The notes: generated from the sequence alone by a model not told the origin. A stretch of DNA of 46,875 nucleotides from Porticoccaceae bacterium (GCA_023228865.1 JALOAH010000029.1:1-46875), one strand, 5' to 3'; shown: positions 38,701 through 46,042, counted from the stretch's first letter. Numbers and translations are program-made.

Positions 38701-39072
38701 GACCTTATCCTGCGAGGACGCTGTCGAGGAGGCTGCGCGCTCTGCCTGATGATAGGCGTTCATCGCAGCCGTTTGAGCAGCAGCCACTTTGTCCGAGGCT
38801 GCGCCCGCGCGATCCAGCGCAGACGCCATTTGCACTGCGCCTTGAGCTGCCTGATCGTGGGCACTGGCTTGCGCCAGGCTGGCCTCAACCATCGCTCGAA
38901 TGCGAGCACGCTGCTGTTCAGAGCTTTCGCCCATACGTGCAAGGTCAGCGCTAGCGGACTCGGCTGCCTCGCCGGTGTTGCTCAGCTCCTGCGAGAACGC
39001 CTGCAGCTCAGCCTTGCCCTGGTCAAGGTCGGCTTTGATCCGCAGAGCCAGTTCCAAGTCTTTATTTGCCAC
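35710..39072 (-). CDS. Phage tail length tape measure protein
   Basis: 1120 residues from the GTG at 39072, which overlaps the end of the preceding gene; upstream codons only repeat that gene's DNA in another frame. The N-terminus (LALRIKADLDQGKAELQAFS) and the long heptad-rich helical middle (about 20-900) are tape-measure features. Alanine-rich hydrophobic stretches near 980-1000 and the glycine-rich ADGGEVWGAGTGTSDSIPAWL, then GEFVTRAAIM, are C-terminal elements common in these proteins. The protein sets tail length and helps DNA entry. The gene is whole, but the remaining tail genes that should follow are missing; a truncated bacterial gene comes next. Confidence 0.9.
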   Translation of the reverse strand: MANKDLELALRIKADLDQGKAELQAFSQELSNTGEAAESASADLARMGESSEQQRARIRAMVEASLAQASAHDQAAQGAVQMASALDRAGAASDKVAAAQTAAMNAYHQAERAASSTASSQDKVATSTRTAATAADQQAQELTDLLGRIDPVVRELDKLDAMERQLAQAHRAGRIDTDTWTAYNAKLAENRSRLAVASDMTGRAAMTTRQYQQAMRQLPMQITDVTTSLASGMPIWMVAIQQGGQIKDSFGGIGPAARAVVSAINPMTLALGAAAAAAFGLVVAHEQGAAEARQYREALILTGNAAGTSAGQMSAMAERIDGVVGTQRQAAAALAAAASTGKIAGADLEQVAQTAVQMQVAMGKAVEETIAEYVELAKDPVNALTKLDDKYHFLTASVLEQVSSLREQGREADAARLAMDTYSETMQTRTQQIAGDLGLVESAWQGIKNVAAGAWDAMLNVGREPTLEDDLKDIERRRLEAQYGPRLDRAGYTIDPEIQLRLDAERDMVLAKIRQRDLAAEEDAQRDQTRQDAADAVDYLNKLREAGLTREEQKAKAIAEYWREIEALRAGNPDSELLSETNIQQGLAAVEKRFQAPDRGNGRTDAERLADQNRRWVEQLEKEAATFGLGKAATREYELEQRNLTGALLERAQAVTKLFAAEEERLAIEADARAVAGLQIQLLRSQGKESAAAALELEQRYGELMTRLQERADTAGVEIVKSLINTEQARKELSGLQKELDRIFNDTSRREQTIQAQVNAGLITEGEARRRIVKEHQKQAQELENILLLTEAMAEQTGNPVFLEEAERIRAELELLKYTADEVAIAFRDGLQGGLEESIMGLVDGTMSLRDALESLVLGIVNSMARMASEQLADMATQNVLDLFQQGAQAATAAAGQKAAAEVAAIQTVTLAQQAADTTRASSSVLAANTAAAGQAGAAASTATAWQPAAIAASIGSFGSAAAIGLAAVVAAMAFQAFADGGEVWGAGTGTSDSIPAWLSNGEFVTRAAIMAQPGARAFQNDFNTRGMTAIQDWSGAVHHATGGLAGVPAPAMPVPSLSAGVMPEPASALAPTVANNFRFAALLDTDDLVARLGSSPGFTDVLIRLTADNSTAMQSALNN

Positions 39073-39742
39073 CAAACACCTCAGGGAAAACAGCCTTCCA
39101 ATTGGCCAGCTCATTGGCACTCAGTGGGCTCTTGCCGTTCTTCACCTCCTGTGCGACCCAGGCAGCCTGCGGGCCGAACAACCACCTGAACTTTTCTCTT
39201 TCTTCCTCGCTCATCGGCGGAGCGGGCAGAGCAGGCGCTTTACTGGTCAGCGAGGCAACCGGCATCGCAGTCGTCAGCCCGTCCAACGCCGGTGTATTGG
39301 TCAACGCGAGGCTGATCAGCTGCACCACTTCCATTGTCACAGGGTCGTACTCGAATACGGGTGAGATATAGCGATACTGCTGGCAGGCAATCAGCTCAAA
39401 AGCCTTTTTTGTCCATCGGGCATCCAGCACATACAACCCATCATCGCGCCACTCCAACTCTTTGAACCAACCAGCTGCTGGCGCCGACTGTCCTGGCACC
39501 AAGCTTTGGTGCTCATAGTCGATCAGGTAGTCGTCCGCGCGCTGGGAGACTCGTGACGCCAGCGCGCGGCCCTGTTCTGGAGACAGGTTCCAAGAGCGCC
39601 CATGCAACCGATTATCGGTCGGCGCAAAACGCCCGGCTGGCAAGATGCGGAATGCCTTGAGCAGCACTATCGGGGCCATGCTCGTTGGTATCGGCTGCAC
39701 CGTTGCCAGGTCGAGCGGTTGCGCAAAGGTTGCTTTCATCAC
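39062..39742 (-). CDS. Mu-like prophage protein I (head protease/scaffold), chimeric C-terminus
   Basis: 226 residues. The first 150 residues match the Mu I-type prohead protease: GRFAPTDNRLHGRSWNLSPE, then DYLIDYEHQSLVPG, and AFELIACQQYRYISPVFEYD. Full proteins are about 350 residues and continue into a scaffold region. Here, from about residue 175, the sequence changes to SEEEREKFRWLFGPQAAWVA and ends ANWKAVFPEVFGGK, more like a small tail-assembly protein that would precede a tape measure. The head and tail genes that separate I from the tape measure in Mu-like phages are absent, so this is probably a deletion fusion. Not expected to be functional. Confidence 0.65.
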   Translation of the reverse strand: MMKATFAQPLDLATVQPIPTSMAPIVLLKAFRILPAGRFAPTDNRLHGRSWNLSPEQGRALASRVSQRADDYLIDYEHQSLVPGQSAPAAGWFKELEWRDDGLYVLDARWTKKAFELIACQQYRYISPVFEYDPVTMEVVQLISLALTNTPALDGLTTAMPVASLTSKAPALPAPPMSEEEREKFRWLFGPQAAWVAQEVKNGKSPLSANELANWKAVFPEVFGGK

Positions 39743-39760
39743 GGGCTCCTGTGTGCCTGG

Positions 39761-40312
39761 TTAATGCTGTCCAGCGCTTTGAGAGAGGCTGTGCAGCCTG
39801 ACCTGCAGGTCATATACCTGTTTCTCAAGGCCCTTGATCTCCTCGAACAGCTGTTCAGCGCAGCGGGTGCGCTCATCAAGCGGCAGGTCATCTTCCTTGC
39901 GGAACTGCTCGCCATAACGCGCACTAACCTTGTTAATCAGCTTCTGGATGATCGCCTCGGGGAACAGGAAACAAAGCGCGTCAAAGGTGACATCACCCTG
40001 TAACCACTGGCTGTAGTCACTCTCTGATGACCCGTTGATCCCCTCACATGTGAGCTGGTGATCTACGAAGCGCTCACCGCGCACATTGCCGTACAGGGTC
40101 TTCTCGTAGGCGTCTGCCAGTCGCATCACCTTTTCTCGGATGAGCTGGCTGTAGTCCGCAAAGCTGATACGGCACGTGGTGAGCTTCTGACGCTGAGCGT
40201 GCAGTTCGTTGATGCGCGCCCGGAGCGCCTCGATATCGCCCCGAAGAGACGCCTTCGCCGCCTCCATGGCATTCAGCGCAGATTGGATCAGGTCTTCATT
40301 ATTGCCTTGCAT
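39761..40312 (-). CDS. Hypothetical phage protein with coiled-coil ends
   Basis: 183 residues. I do not recognise the family. The N-terminal 45 residues (SLRGDIEALRARINELHAQR) and the C-terminal 40 (EEIKGLEKQVYDLQVRLHSL) look like coiled coils; the middle is mixed helix with LFPEAIIQKLINKVSARYG. It lies 5 bp after the Mor-like gene and 18 bp before the I-like gene, in one leftward operon, so a phage origin is likely. No catalytic motif seen. Confidence 0.6.
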   Translation of the reverse strand: MQGNNEDLIQSALNAMEAAKASLRGDIEALRARINELHAQRQKLTTCRISFADYSQLIREKVMRLADAYEKTLYGNVRGERFVDHQLTCEGINGSSESDYSQWLQGDVTFDALCFLFPEAIIQKLINKVSARYGEQFRKEDDLPLDERTRCAEQLFEEIKGLEKQVYDLQVRLHSLSQSAGQH

Positions 40313-40317
40313 GTCAC

Positions 40318-40944
40318 TTACTCCTGGATGTTCAGTTCAACGATTTTCTTGATGGCCACCTGCGGCATATCCAGCTCCGCGCTCAACGCACAGAGGCTGG
40401 TGTCTGCCGAGGCCGTATGAATGTGGGTAACCAGCTCCTGCCAGCGCTCAGACATGCCATGCGGAACGCAGAACATTTGCCCGCCCCAGGCATCAGCCAG
40501 TGCATCAGCAACCTCGGAGCCTGCCGTTTCTGCTTGCTCAGGCTGCAACCCATGGCTTTCAAAGATGAATTGCGCGTGGTCGGCCACGTCGGCCAGCAGC
40601 TCGCTACGCTCCACGTCATGCGATTGCCGCTGGCTACGTGCCTTGATGATCTTGTAGATGGAGTTCACGGTCAGATTGTGGCGCTGCGCCAGATCCCCGT
40701 GATTGCTGCCGGTGAACTCCGCGTGAATGCGCTCGTCCCGCGCCTGGCGCCGCCAGCGCATGTCTTTCGGGATGACAAACACCTGACCAACCCAGTTGGC
40801 GGCCAGCTCGCTCGACATGTTCAATGCGGCCTTAGCTGCTACCCCCGCAGAAAGGCCGTACTTGCTTGAAACCTTCGCTGCCATGGCGGCGATATCGGCC
40901 AGCAGTTCGTACCTGGCCATCTGCATTCGCGTTGTTGAACCCAT
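40318..40944 (-). CDS. Mor-family transcription activator, tandem duplicated
   Basis: 208 residues made of two similar units. Unit 1 (about 12-105) starts ELLADIAAMAAKVSSKYGL, holds WVGQVFVIPKDM, and ends in the helix-turn-helix HGDLAQRHNLTVNSIYKIIK. Unit 2 (about 114-207) starts ELLADVADHAQFIFESHGL, holds WGGQMFCVPHGM, and ends CALSAELDMPQVAIKKIVEL. Mu Mor is a single unit of about 129 residues that acts as a dimer to switch on middle genes. A covalent two-unit form would be a natural pseudo-dimer. It is the first gene of the leftward phage operon. Unit 2 is more divergent in its DNA-binding helices. Confidence 0.75.
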   Translation of the reverse strand: MGSTTRMQMARYELLADIAAMAAKVSSKYGLSAGVAAKAALNMSSELAANWVGQVFVIPKDMRWRRQARDERIHAEFTGSNHGDLAQRHNLTVNSIYKIIKARSQRQSHDVERSELLADVADHAQFIFESHGLQPEQAETAGSEVADALADAWGGQMFCVPHGMSERWQELVTHIHTASADTSLCALSAELDMPQVAIKKIVELNIQE

Positions 40945-40949
40945 ACTTT

Positions 40950-40980
40950 CTCCGCGTCAAAAGTTACCTACAACGCGGAG
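40950..40980 (-). promoter_or_regulatory. Inverted repeat overlapping the ribosome binding site of the Mor-like gene
   Basis: CTCCGCGT (40950-40957) and ACGCGGAG (40973-40980) are perfect 8-bp arms. Read on the minus strand, the second arm ends in GGAG, five bases before the ATG at 40944, so the ribosome binding site would be buried in the stem. The repeat may be a protein operator or a translational switch. Confidence 0.5.
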
Positions 40981-41052
40981 TGTGGTAGCCGTCGCCCTGA
41001 GAGTAGTTTTGCTGCCGCAAAAAGATGCATAGCCGGGTCGCGCAGAAAACCG

Positions 41053-41083
41053 CCCCCACAACGCCCCAAACACCCAACACCCC
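41053..41083 (-). repeat. G-rich tract with quadruplex-forming pattern
   Basis: On the minus strand four G-runs (five, four, three and four G, at the C-runs 41053-41057, 41064-41067, 41073-41075 and 41080-41083) are separated by loops of four to six bases. A further GGG lies at 41094-41096. This meets the usual G-quadruplex pattern. It lies about 110-140 bp upstream of the Mor-like gene, on the strand that gene is read from. Confidence 0.6.
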
Positions 41084-41107
41084 ACCAACCACACCCAACC
41101 AGCGCAA

Positions 41108-41127
41108 AAACGCCGTAAAGGGCGTTT
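41108..41127 (-). terminator. Rho-independent terminator of the truncated leftward gene
   Basis: On the minus strand AAACGCC, a 6-base loop and GGCGTTT form a perfect 7-bp stem followed by more T. It overlaps the stop codon of the gene fragment at 41126-41338. Its presence supports that fragment as the true end of a gene. Confidence 0.65.
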
Positions 41128-41338
41128 ATAAACGCGCAGGGCGGCATGCTTGGTTGCCATCCTTGACAGCTGAGCTGACAATAGCATCGCCGTAGTAGGT
41201 GCCGTTGTAGCTCTGTTTGTAACTTTCAATCTTTTCGTTTGATACGTACTCAATCGGCCACGGGCTCTTATGGGGAGGGCTCGCTTTCGCCAAGTCGACG
41301 CTGGAGGGCAACTCCCTTCGGAATTGTGCATAAGCAGT
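41126..41338 (-). pseudogene. C-terminal fragment of an unknown gene, cut by IS66
   Basis: On the minus strand the frame is open from the IS66 boundary to a stop at 41126: about 70 residues containing AYAQFRRELPSSVDLAKASP, PWPIEYVSNEKIESYKQSYN and CRPARL. The composition looks like real protein, and a terminator follows directly. I do not recognise the family. Its 5' part should have continued beyond the IS66 insertion, but it is not found on the other side. Confidence 0.45.
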
Positions 41339-41418
41339 GTAAGCCTCCGGCCAATACCGTCTGGTATCTGAATCAGTAATCCGAACAATAGGTTCCCACG
41401 TATTTTTGGTGGGAACCT

Positions 41419-41820
41419 ATGACAAACCTAAACAAACCAACCCAGACTTACCGGAGCCTTTCGCGCCGCCGATACAGTCGAGACTTCAAGCGCAGCCTGG
41501 CCCAGCAACTAGTGGATGGCGAATCGTCGTTAACCCTGGCACAACTCGCACGCACCCATGATATCCATCCCAATCTCCTGGGAAAATGGCGACGCGAGTA
41601 CCTGCAGGGCAAACTCGGTGAGCAAACAAAACCGTCCATGGCAGAGCAGTCATTCTTGCCGGTTACGATTACGTCACCAGCGACACTGCCAGAGCGTGCT
41701 GATGTAGCCGCCGCGCTCATGGTGTCCTCGCTGGAGCTTCGTTTGCGCAAAGGGTCGATCGTGCTTGAGGGTTCATTCACCGTCGATGTGTTACGTGACC
41801 TGGTGGAGGCGCTTCAATGA
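41419..41820 (+). CDS. tnpA: IS66-family accessory protein TnpA
   Basis: 133 residues. N-terminal helix-turn-helix of the transposase_8/IS3-orfA kind: [20 protein letters not shown], then [20 protein letters not shown]. The C-terminal part ([21 protein letters not shown]) resembles other IS66 TnpA proteins. It assists TnpC in transposition, with an unresolved detailed role. The stop overlaps the tnpB start (ATGA). Confidence 0.9.
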   Translation: MTNLNKPTQTYRSLSRRRYSRDFKRSLAQQLVDGESSLTLAQLARTHDIHPNLLGKWRREYLQGKLGEQTKPSMAEQSFLPVTITSPATLPERADVAAALMVSSLELRLRKGSIVLEGSFTVDVLRDLVEALQ

Positions 41821-42161
41821 TCGGTCTGCCAGCAGGAACTCGGGTGTGGCTGGCCGCCGGAGTGACAGACATGCGCCGTGGTTTTGATGGTTTGGCAGCA
41901 ACAGTACAAAGCACGCTGGATAAAGATCCGTTCAGCGGTCATGTCTTCGTCTTCCGTGGCCGCAAGGGCGACCGTATCAAGGTGCTGTGGTGGAGCGGCG
42001 ATGGCATGTGTCTGCTGGCCAAGCGTCTGGAAGACGGACGGTTTGTGTGGCCCCAGGCGGAATCCGGGGCCGTTTATTTGTCACCTGCACAACTGTCGAT
42101 GTTGCTGGAAGGTATCGATTGGCGACGGCCAAAAAGGACACATAAGCCCTCTGGAGTCTGA
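41817..42161 (+). CDS. tnpB: IS66-family accessory protein TnpB
   Basis: 114 residues, full length for IS66 Orf2. Distinctive motifs: [38 protein letters not shown] and [19 protein letters not shown]. It is needed for IS66 transposition although it is not the catalytic protein. Not related to the RNA-guided nucleases also named TnpB. Coupled to tnpA by a 4-bp overlap. Confidence 0.95.
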   Translation: MIGLPAGTRVWLAAGVTDMRRGFDGLAATVQSTLDKDPFSGHVFVFRGRKGDRIKVLWWSGDGMCLLAKRLEDGRFVWPQAESGAVYLSPAQLSMLLEGIDWRRPKRTHKPSGV

Positions 42162-42172
42162 TCGGATAAAAA

Positions 42173-42205
42173 CGCTGAAAGCACCATTATATATGGCTTT
42201 CAGCG
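42173..42205 (+). promoter_or_regulatory. Hairpin between tnpB and tnpC of IS66
   Basis: CGCTGAAAGC (42173-42182) and GCTTTCAGCG (42196-42205) form a perfect 10-bp stem with a 13-base AT-rich loop, in the 81-bp gap before tnpC. A short T4 follows. It could attenuate transposase synthesis. Confidence 0.5.
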
Positions 42206-42242
42206 CTATTTTCGATGGCTGAAATGTGCCGTATTCAGTATA

Positions 42243-43808
42243 ATGTTACGCATGCCCAAGCCCACTTCACTCCCCGACAATATCGCTGAATTGCAGGCCT
42301 TGCTGTCGGCGCAACAGGCGGAAGTGACCGCGCTGAAAGCTGAGCGTGACTTGCTCCGCGAGGAGAAAAGTACCGACCGCCAGCAGATCCAGCGTCTCAC
42401 GCTGTTGATCGATAAGTTGCAGCGAATGCTGTTTGGCCGCAAGTCCGAAAAGCTCACTCAACAAATAGAGCAACTGCAACTTGAGCTGGAAGAGTTGCAT
42501 ATCAATCAAGGCGAACGTGCTCAAAAGGCCGGCGCTGAAGCGCCTGATAAACCGGCGCGATCTGCACCGCACCGCCGGCCTTTACCTGAACATCTGCCCC
42601 GCGATATCAAAGAGCACTTGCCGCACGATACCAGCTGCCCTGACTGTGGTGGTACCTGGCAGCGGTTGGGTGAGGATGTCAGCGACGTGCTGGAATATGT
42701 GCCCGCCAGCTTCCGCGTGATCCGTCATGTGCGTCCGCGTATGAGTTGCAGCTGCTGCGACCGGATGGAACAAGCTCCAGCAGTCAGTCGACCCATTGCT
42801 CGCAGCTACGCAGGCCCTGGCTTGCTAAGTCGCATCATGACATCCAAATACCTGGATCATCAGCCCTTGTACCGTCAGGTTCAGATCCATGCACGTGAAG
42901 GCGTTGAACTGAGCGAAAGCACCCTGGGCGACTGGGTGGGCGGTGTACATCACCTGGTACGCCCGCTGGTTGACGCACTGCAACAACACGTCTTCGGTGC
43001 TGCAAAACTGCACACCGATGATACGCCCATTGCCGTACTGGCTCCCGGGAACGGCAAGACACGACAGGCTCGACTGTGGGTATATGCGCGTGATGATCGC
43101 CCCTGTGGTGACACCGCCGCACCGGCGGTCTGGTTCCGTTACTCACCTGATCGCAAGGGCATCCACCCACAAACGCACCTGAAAGACTATGACGGCATTC
43201 TGCAAGCAGATGCCTACCCGGGCTACAACGAGATATATAAAACCGGACGTGTTATCGAAGCAGGATGCTGGGCTCACGCCAGACGTAAGTTCCATGACAT
43301 ACATGTGCGGCAGCCAACCCCAATCACCACGCATGCTCTCGAACAGATCAGTCTGCTTTACAGGGTCGAGGCGGGGATACGCGGTCGACCGCCGGATGAG
43401 CGCAAGGCAACACGTCAGGAACAGGCCGCTCCGCTCATCACAGCGTTGCACGCCTGGTTGCTGGATCAAGCGTCCAGGATCTCACGCAAATCCACCACTG
43501 CGGATGCGATCGGATATGTCATGAACCAGTGGCAAGCGCTTACGCGCTACCTCAATGACGGTCGCATCGAGATCGACAACAATGCTGCAGAGCGGGCCTT
43601 GCGAGGGGTCGCGTTGGGTCGAAAGAATTATATGTTCCTGGGCTCTGATGCGGGTGGCGAACGCGCTGCCACGATGTACAGCCTGTTGGGCACGGCGAAA
43701 CTGAATGGCCTCAACCCGGAGGCGTACCTCACCCATGTCCTGTCCGTTATTGCAGACCATCCGGTAAACCGGATCGACGAACTGCTGCCCTGGAATGTGA
43801 GCCTATAG
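42243..43808 (+). CDS. tnpC: IS66-family transposase TnpC
   Basis: 521 residues. The N-terminus has a coiled-coil region (about 15-85, [20 protein letters not shown]), followed by the zinc-finger-like [14 protein letters not shown]. The DDE core shows [15 protein letters not shown] (first Asp), [15 protein letters not shown] (second Asp) and [18 protein letters not shown] (Glu). It is the catalytic protein of the element. A second ATG nine bases downstream could also start it. Confidence 0.95.
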   Translation: MLRMPKPTSLPDNIAELQALLSAQQAEVTALKAERDLLREEKSTDRQQIQRLTLLIDKLQRMLFGRKSEKLTQQIEQLQLELEELHINQGERAQKAGAEAPDKPARSAPHRRPLPEHLPRDIKEHLPHDTSCPDCGGTWQRLGEDVSDVLEYVPASFRVIRHVRPRMSCSCCDRMEQAPAVSRPIARSYAGPGLLSRIMTSKYLDHQPLYRQVQIHAREGVELSESTLGDWVGGVHHLVRPLVDALQQHVFGAAKLHTDDTPIAVLAPGNGKTRQARLWVYARDDRPCGDTAAPAVWFRYSPDRKGIHPQTHLKDYDGILQADAYPGYNEIYKTGRVIEAGCWAHARRKFHDIHVRQPTPITTHALEQISLLYRVEAGIRGRPPDERKATRQEQAAPLITALHAWLLDQASRISRKSTTADAIGYVMNQWQALTRYLNDGRIEIDNNAAERALRGVALGRKNYMFLGSDAGGERAATMYSLLGTAKLNGLNPEAYLTHVLSVIADHPVNRIDELLPWNVSL

Positions 43809-43862
43809 CCGCCATCCAGCATGGCGGTCGGCTCGTCAAGACGGTAGGCACCGGTTGCTTAC

Positions 43863-44202
43863 CCTTGAAGAATCTGAGCACTGCATTGATATGGGGCGTC
43901 GAAAGGGCTCGCCAAGTCGTAATGATGGAAACGTCTCATCACGATGAAGCCTGAGATGAGTACCGCAGATCTGATCGGATAGAACCCAGCTAACGGCTGG
44001 GCTTTTTTACGCGGATACGAACTACAGAAAGCCATCCAAAAAAGAACAGACGGCCTTATTCTCGACAGTCCGCTATGGGTCGGAAGTGGTCGTCCATGAA
44101 CGACTGCTTCTGATCGGTTAGCGACCATTGCTATTGCTGGTCAACCCTTGTCCTCCCTCACGTGTAGGACAAACCATGAACACCACACCGGCCTTAGAAT
44201 AA
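43863..44202. other. Non-coding stretch after IS66, with a terminator
   Basis: 340 bp. No convincing gene in either direction. It holds one clear Rho-independent terminator: CCCAGC (43985-43990) and GCTGGG (43996-44001), then C and six T (to 44008). The gene that this terminated has been lost. Confidence 0.5.
43985..44008 (+). terminator. Rho-independent terminator, orphan
   Basis: Six-base-pair stem with a 5-base loop and a T6 tract, about 120 bp after the IS66 right end. No rightward gene other than those of IS66 precedes it closely. Confidence 0.75.
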
Positions 44203-44475
44203 GGGAAAGCTGGTCGAACAAAAAGCCTCGCTCCGATCTACACCAGGGAATACGCACGAATCGTCAAAGCCTGGGTGACAGCCAATGGTCTTGATCCGTC
44301 CATGTACGACATCCACACGATGAGGTGTGCGAAGGCATCCCTGATCTACCGCAGAACGACGAACCTGAGGGCAGTCCAACTCCTTCTCGGCGATACGAAG
44401 CTTGAAAGTACCATCCGATACCTGGGATTTGAGGTCGATGACGCTTTAGAAATGACGGAACAGACCGAGGTCTGA
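44203..44475 (+). pseudogene. Tyrosine recombinase (integrase), C-terminal fragment
   Basis: About 90 residues remain, from GRTKSLAPIYTREYARIVKA to the stop. The motif IHTMRCAKASLIYRRT carries the His-x2-Arg of the catalytic domain. NLRAVQLLLGDTKLEST and IRYLGFEVDDA correspond to the family's LLGH and catalytic Tyr segments. The usual His of LLGH is Asp here. The N-terminal DNA-binding part and first Arg are missing, and no start codon suits the frame. It is probably the residue of an integrated element's integrase. Confidence 0.7.
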
Positions 44476-44505
44476 TCATGCATAGCGGCCGCGCACGTCT
44501 AGGCT

Positions 44506-44744
44506 TCAGGGGCGATTCACACTCAGCGCGTGAAACACGTTCATCTCAGCATCAAGCTCAAAGATTCTGTATGGACTGCGCGCAACGTTGTGGCCTATTA
44601 GGCCAGCAGTTGTGCCAATTACGTTGATCTTGGCCACATCTCTTCCGTCTGCCTTGAACAAGCGTGTCCCCAGCACGACGGCCTCAGCTCAATCGTCAGC
44701 CCACCTTTTTGCAGCAGTTGTTTCGCCCGATCACTGATTTCCAT
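44506..44744 (-). pseudogene. Small leftward gene broken by a single frameshift
   Basis: From the ATG at 44744 the frame gives MEISDRAKQLLQKGGLTIEL. After about 22 codons the neighbouring frame gives AVVLGTRLFKADGRDVAKIN, then GTTAGLIGHNVARSPYRIFE and a stop at 44506. Together they make about 80 residues with regular protein composition. One missing base near 44680 explains the break. I do not know the family; a small plasmid or phage protein is likely. Confidence 0.4.
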
Positions 44745-44915
44745 TGGCTTGCCCTTTCGTCGAAGATTCAAGTATATTTGTGGCACGGTTTTAGACTAGG
44801 GTCACTCCCTTAGCTGCTGCGAGCTAGACAGTGTTGCAATGCTTTTTGCCTGGAACTCCATTGTTTCCGGCCAGTGTAATTCGCAGCCTGACCGGGTAGA
44901 TGATGGAGTTATCAC

Positions 44916-45914
44916 ATGCCTTTTTGCACTCAATCCGAGTTCGATACATTTGCACGCAGAATCCATGCTCTTGGATCTCGCGTCACCTCCCTAAGCCGCT
45001 CAAAACTTAATGAAGCGCTTGCTCGTGGGTACGGTTTTCACACATATGCATCTCTGCGTGCAGCACTGAAACAGGGCCCGTTGGATCACGCGCTAATCTT
45101 TAACTATGCGGCTTTTATGAGCCGTTTGGCCTGCCTTGAAGATTGGACAAAGGCCTCAATGCTCTCTGTTATCGTTGAGGGGCATACCTTTGACATAGAG
45201 ATCAACAAATGGCCTGCGGGCACCCCCCGTCGTAATGGGCCTCTTGACCAGGAGACTTCTTATCACCTCGTGATGAGGTTCTTAGAGGTTGACGGCACGA
45301 AGGCCCAAGGACAGTTGCCATTTTCGCTGCCGGTTTTTGCCAAGACAGCCAGGGAAGAACGATTCCTAGTTGATTCTGGTTACGCCTACCGGGTAACCGA
45401 AGGGTTGTATTCCAGTCGCTTCCGCAAAGGGGTAAAAACGCTTCGTGCAATCGTTACGGATGGGCTCTGGGGTGGCGAAGTTTTTATCTACGGCTTGGCA
45501 GAGCAGATGGATGATTCGCTCACATTGAAGGCTATCAAATCCGCAGTGGTGAAATGCGTCCTTCCCACCGTGTCTAAGCGCGTGGTCTGCGTTATCTATC
45601 ATCCGGATAGCTATGATCTTAACGCTCGCCGCATCGAGATCTCGCTTGGAGCAGAAGTACTTGAGTTCTTGGGCTCGACGGCTCTTCACTTCCAGCTACC
45701 AGAGTTGCCGGAGCGGTTTTTCGTTATGGATGACAAACGTAGCAATACCGAGCGCGTCGGGGTAATTGTGGACGGTTTTTGGGGGGCTGCAGTCAACTCG
45801 AACGGCGTCGATGAAGCTGATAACAAAACCTCCCTAGAGGAAGTGCGTGTTCGGATGCAGATTGCCGTTGAAACGAGCCTTTCACTGCTTGGATTCAATC
45901 CAAATCGAAACTAG
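44916..45914 (+). CDS. Hypothetical protein, accessory
   Basis: 332 residues, an intact gene between decayed ones. I do not recognise the family as a whole. The N-terminal 55 residues (RVTSLSRSKLNEALARGYGF, then HTYASLRAAL) resemble the short helical motif found in various plasmid- and phage-borne proteins (pattern: hydrophobic-S-x-S...A-x-G-Y-x-x-W/Y-x-x-L). The rest alternates strands and helices, with a repeated-looking pair VTDGLWGGEVFIYGL (about 184) and IVDGFWGAAVNSNGV (about 286), so an internal duplication is possible. No signal peptide or membrane segment. Confidence 0.55.
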   Translation: MPFCTQSEFDTFARRIHALGSRVTSLSRSKLNEALARGYGFHTYASLRAALKQGPLDHALIFNYAAFMSRLACLEDWTKASMLSVIVEGHTFDIEINKWPAGTPRRNGPLDQETSYHLVMRFLEVDGTKAQGQLPFSLPVFAKTAREERFLVDSGYAYRVTEGLYSSRFRKGVKTLRAIVTDGLWGGEVFIYGLAEQMDDSLTLKAIKSAVVKCVLPTVSKRVVCVIYHPDSYDLNARRIEISLGAEVLEFLGSTALHFQLPELPERFFVMDDKRSNTERVGVIVDGFWGAAVNSNGVDEADNKTSLEEVRVRMQIAVETSLSLLGFNPNRN

Positions 45915-45929
45915 GTCGCATTGAGTGCG

Positions 45930-45973
45930 GATTCTACGCTGACTAGGACAGTGATTCCACGCTGATCCGGACA
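45930..45973. repeat. IS21-type tandem terminal repeats
   Basis: Two 21-bp direct repeats (45930-45950 and 45953-45973), spaced 23 bp apart, share GATTC-ACGCTGA and GGACA and differ at four positions. IS21-family ends carry such multiple transposase-binding repeats. They mark the left end of the istA remnant that follows. Confidence 0.7.
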
Positions 45974-46042
45974 CTTTTCAAGCAGACCGCGACGCAGGAA
46001 ACTCACTGTCATCGACCTCTTTCTCGAGGCAAAGGGGGCATT

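Larger units (their letters stand above)
41339..43862 (+). mobile_element. IS66-family insertion sequence, complete
   Basis: 2524 bp. The ends begin GTAAGC and form an imperfect 23-bp inverted repeat (41339-41361 and 43840-43862; GTAAGC, CCGG and TACCGTC are shared). The three standard genes tnpA, tnpB and tnpC are intact. The 8 bp on each side (TAAGCAGT and CCTTGAAG) do not match, so the usual 8-bp target duplication is missing. Confidence 0.9.

Noticed and set aside
36000..39364. Many rightward frames opposite the tape measure gene, one of 280 codons
   Set aside because: Antisense shadows of an alanine-rich coding region with high GC third positions.
41817..42161. TnpB as an RNA-guided nuclease (IS200/IS605 type)
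   Set aside because: The protein is the 114-residue IS66 Orf2, unrelated to the nuclease of the same name; no omega-RNA-like context.
43859..44128. Leftward 89-codon frame after IS66
   Set aside because: It runs across a strong terminator and overlaps the IS66 end; no family resemblance.
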